The position numbers and the translations under genes are program-made. Under the pieces are notes generated by a model. It saw only the letters and a program-made list of their open reading frames with translations, did not search any database and was not told the DNA's origin. This document shows positions 12,999 through 14,191 of a DNA stretch of 14,191 nucleotides, piece after piece. Within the stretch, counting starts at the first letter, position 1; each line of letters begins with the position of its first letter. Source of the DNA: JAAYHV01 sp035268985 (GTDB taxonomy: Bacteria > Bacillota > Clostridia > Peptostreptococcales > Anaerovoracaceae); the NCBI GenBank assembly GCA_035268985.1, contig DATFJV010000120.1, forward strand, positions 1 through 14,191, in the 5' to 3' direction.

Positions 12999-14041
12999 TT
13001 AATTTCTAACCTCCTTGAAAATTTGCTTACTACTAAAATGGATAAAGGAATAGCAATTATAATGCCCATGCTTCCTGTTAAAAATCTTATAGTCTCAAAG
13101 TACATGTTGTTTTTTATAATAGTGGTTATCCTAAATTCATTATTCACGGCTAAAATAAATATAGGCATAAAGGCAGCTATATTTGTCAAAAGAACCACAT
13201 TAATCATTGTTCCGGTGATATCGTCTGCCACTTCTTTACAAGATTTGACCAAATCCTTTTTGCTAATATTGCTATTTTTTTCGATTAATTCTGTTGCACA
13301 CGTTGTTATAGTTACAGAAATGTCCATTATTACACCTAATCCGCCAATCAAAATTTCGGATATTAACAATAGATTTGCATCCATTGTTGAATGTGGCTGA
13401 GGCATAAATTCCATGAAATCGTATGAAATGTTTGGTGCAAAAAACATAATTATGCTGGATATTGTTGCTATTAAAGTGACCGAAGCTAACGTTGAAAATA
13501 TGGAGAGTAATGTATTTTTGTTATGTCCATTGATTAGATATAGTATTAGGCAAGAAAAAATAATTACCATAAAAATAGAGAGTATAAGTATATTGGTCCC
13601 TTTTGTATAAAAGAACATAGAGAGAGAAAAAATAGTTATATTAATGCACAAACCTATAATTGTATAAAAACCTTGTTTAAAGCCAATTATTATTAACAAA
13701 TCAAACAGAATTATTAAAACTAATGCTATTATATAATCCCTTTTCATTCCCATAATTGACCAAGAATCGGAAACCAAAGAATAACTTACAAATAGATAAT
13801 TTCCCTCATTATATTTTTCGTCATAAACCAAAGAATCTTCATATTTGTTTGTTAATTCTATTTTATTACCTTTATCTTCACCATTGACAATTGTAGCAGT
13901 TATGTCGTAATGTTTTACAGAATCTACTTTTGCAATTGTATCTTTATATAAACTGAAATTGTTGTAAAACAAAAAATAAACGGTGATTGACAGAATTATT
14001 AAAGCTGATAATTTTAAAATGCTTTTCTTTTTAATTTTCAT
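12995..14041 (-). CDS. YibE/F family membrane protein, long (with extracytoplasmic domain)
   Basis: A 348-residue protein (351 if started at 14050). An N-terminal basic segment and membrane helix (about 8-26) are followed by a soluble region (about 27-98), probably outside the membrane, with alternating beta-type sequence such as KHYDITATIVNGEDKGNKIEL. Then come about seven further helices. The GGLGVIMDISVTITTCATEL segment near residues 232-251 is the family signature. No cysteine-rich or catalytic motif is obvious in the soluble region, and function is unknown. I place the start at ATG 14041 because the only good promoter puts the transcription start at about 14044, downstream of the other ATG. 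No Shine-Dalgarno precedes either ATG. It overlaps the following short paralogue by four bases. Confidence 0.82.
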   Translation of the reverse strand: MKIKKKSILKLSALIILSITVYFLFYNNFSLYKDTIAKVDSVKHYDITATIVNGEDKGNKIELTNKYEDSLVYDEKYNEGNYLFVSYSLVSDSWSIMGMKRDYIIALVLIILFDLLIIIGFKQGFYTIIGLCINITIFSLSMFFYTKGTNILILSIFMVIIFSCLILYLINGHNKNTLLSIFSTLASVTLIATISSIIMFFAPNISYDFMEFMPQPHSTMDANLLLISEILIGGLGVIMDISVTITTCATELIEKNSNISKKDLVKSCKEVADDITGTMINVVLLTNIAAFMPIFILAVNNEFRITTIIKNNMYFETIRFLTGSMGIIIAIPLSILVVSKFSRRLEIK

Positions 14042-14050
14042 AACAAACAT

Positions 14051-14079
14051 ATTATATTATCTATACTTAAATATGTAAA
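14051..14079 (-). promoter_or_regulatory. Sigma-A-type promoter for the YibE/F pair, adjacent to the start codon
   Basis: On the minus strand TTTACA (14079-14074), a 17-bp spacer and a perfect TATAAT (14056-14051). The -10 abuts the ATG at 14050, so transcription should begin at about 14044, two to five bases before the ATG at 14041. A second, overlapping reading (TTGCTT at 14083-14078, 16 bp, GATAAT at 14061-14056) would start near 14049. Either gives essentially no leader. Confidence 0.6.
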
Positions 14080-14091
14080 GCAATATACTTC

Positions 14092-14120
14092 TTGAATTAG
14101 AGAGTTGAAACTTGTATAAT
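14092..14120 (+). promoter_or_regulatory. Sigma-A-type promoter for the gene starting at 14152
   Basis: TTGAAT (14092-14097), a 17-bp spacer and a perfect TATAAT (14115-14120). The predicted start near 14127 gives a leader of about 25 bases carrying GGAGG (14142-14146). It is divergent from the YibE/F promoter, with the two -35 elements only 12 bases apart. Confidence 0.65.
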
Positions 14121-14151
14121 CTAACTTAGTTTATAGAAAATGGAGGATAAC

Positions 14152-14191
14152 ATGAAATTCGTTGTTTATGATGATTTTTATCCAATAGAAA
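14152..14191 (+). CDS. Start of an unidentified gene, cut by window end
   Basis: ATG at 14152, five bases after a strong GGAGG and behind a good promoter, opens a frame that begins MKFVVYDDFYPIE and runs off the window. Thirteen residues are too few to recognise a family. That it is a real gene is supported by the promoter and RBS rather than by its sequence. Confidence 0.6.
   Translation, partial: MKFVVYDDFYPIE

Noticed and set aside
13023..13610. Two plus-strand open frames opposite the long YibE/F gene
   Set aside because: They mirror an AT-rich membrane-protein gene, giving hydrophobic translations by chance. The minus-strand frame has family motifs, coupling and a promoter.

Overview
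The window is AT-rich, densely packed DNA that reads as the chromosome of a low-GC Gram-positive bacterium, most likely a class Clostridia relative. The evidence is the order carD - yacL-like - ispD/ispF - aminoacyl-tRNA synthetase - cysE - cysS - mrnC - rlmB - sigH, which follows the Bacillus/Clostridium yacL-to-sigH block, together with strong GGAGG ribosome-binding sites and the presence of the sporulation/stationary-phase sigma factor SigH. No RNA genes, CRISPR arrays or riboswitches were seen.

Left edge (1-388): the C-terminal end of a DDE transposase (IS481/IS3-like integrase core) enters from outside the window and stops at 235. The 153 bases after it hold two copies, exactly 42 bp apart, of a TGTAA-N8-TTGACA motif. 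Two promoter-like elements follow, facing carD. One uses the second TTGACA as its -35, and the other (332-360) looks like a native promoter. The insertion sequence therefore appears to end directly upstream of, and may contribute a promoter to, the large housekeeping operon.

Main operon (389-12231, all + strand): carD, a membrane PIN-TRAM protein (YacL family), an ispD-ispF fusion, proS, a pair of short chromate-transporter (CHR) genes, a Nudix hydrolase, a cyclophilin, cysE, cysS, mrnC, thyA, folA, rlmB and sigH. The largest internal gap is the 73 bases between carD and yacL. Most other neighbours overlap or lie within about 20 bases, so translational coupling is probably common. The set covers RNA-polymerase control, isoprenoid precursor synthesis, Pro- and Cys-tRNA charging, cysteine synthesis, rRNA maturation and methylation, and thymidylate/folate synthesis. 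Compared with the classic block, proS stands where Bacillus has gltX, four accessory genes (CHR pair, Nudix, cyclophilin) sit between proS and cysE, thyA-folA occupy the mrnC-rlmB interval, and yacP is absent between rlmB and sigH. A hairpin overlapping the sigH stop ends the operon.

Right end (12252-14191): two overlapping minus-strand genes encode a pair of YibE/F-family membrane proteins of unequal length, convergent with sigH. Their promoter lies so close to the start codon that the mRNA would be leaderless. A divergent promoter and a strong RBS start a further gene (14152 onward) of which only 13 residues are visible.

Overall this is mostly a conserved housekeeping region. I did not find a convincing novel defence or mobile system. 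The points most worth a second look are the IS-derived promoter at the head of the operon, the ispDF fusion that keeps an internal ispF start signal, the thyA-folA cassette with divergent active sites, the CHR pair next to cysteine genes, and the apparently leaderless YibE/F pair.
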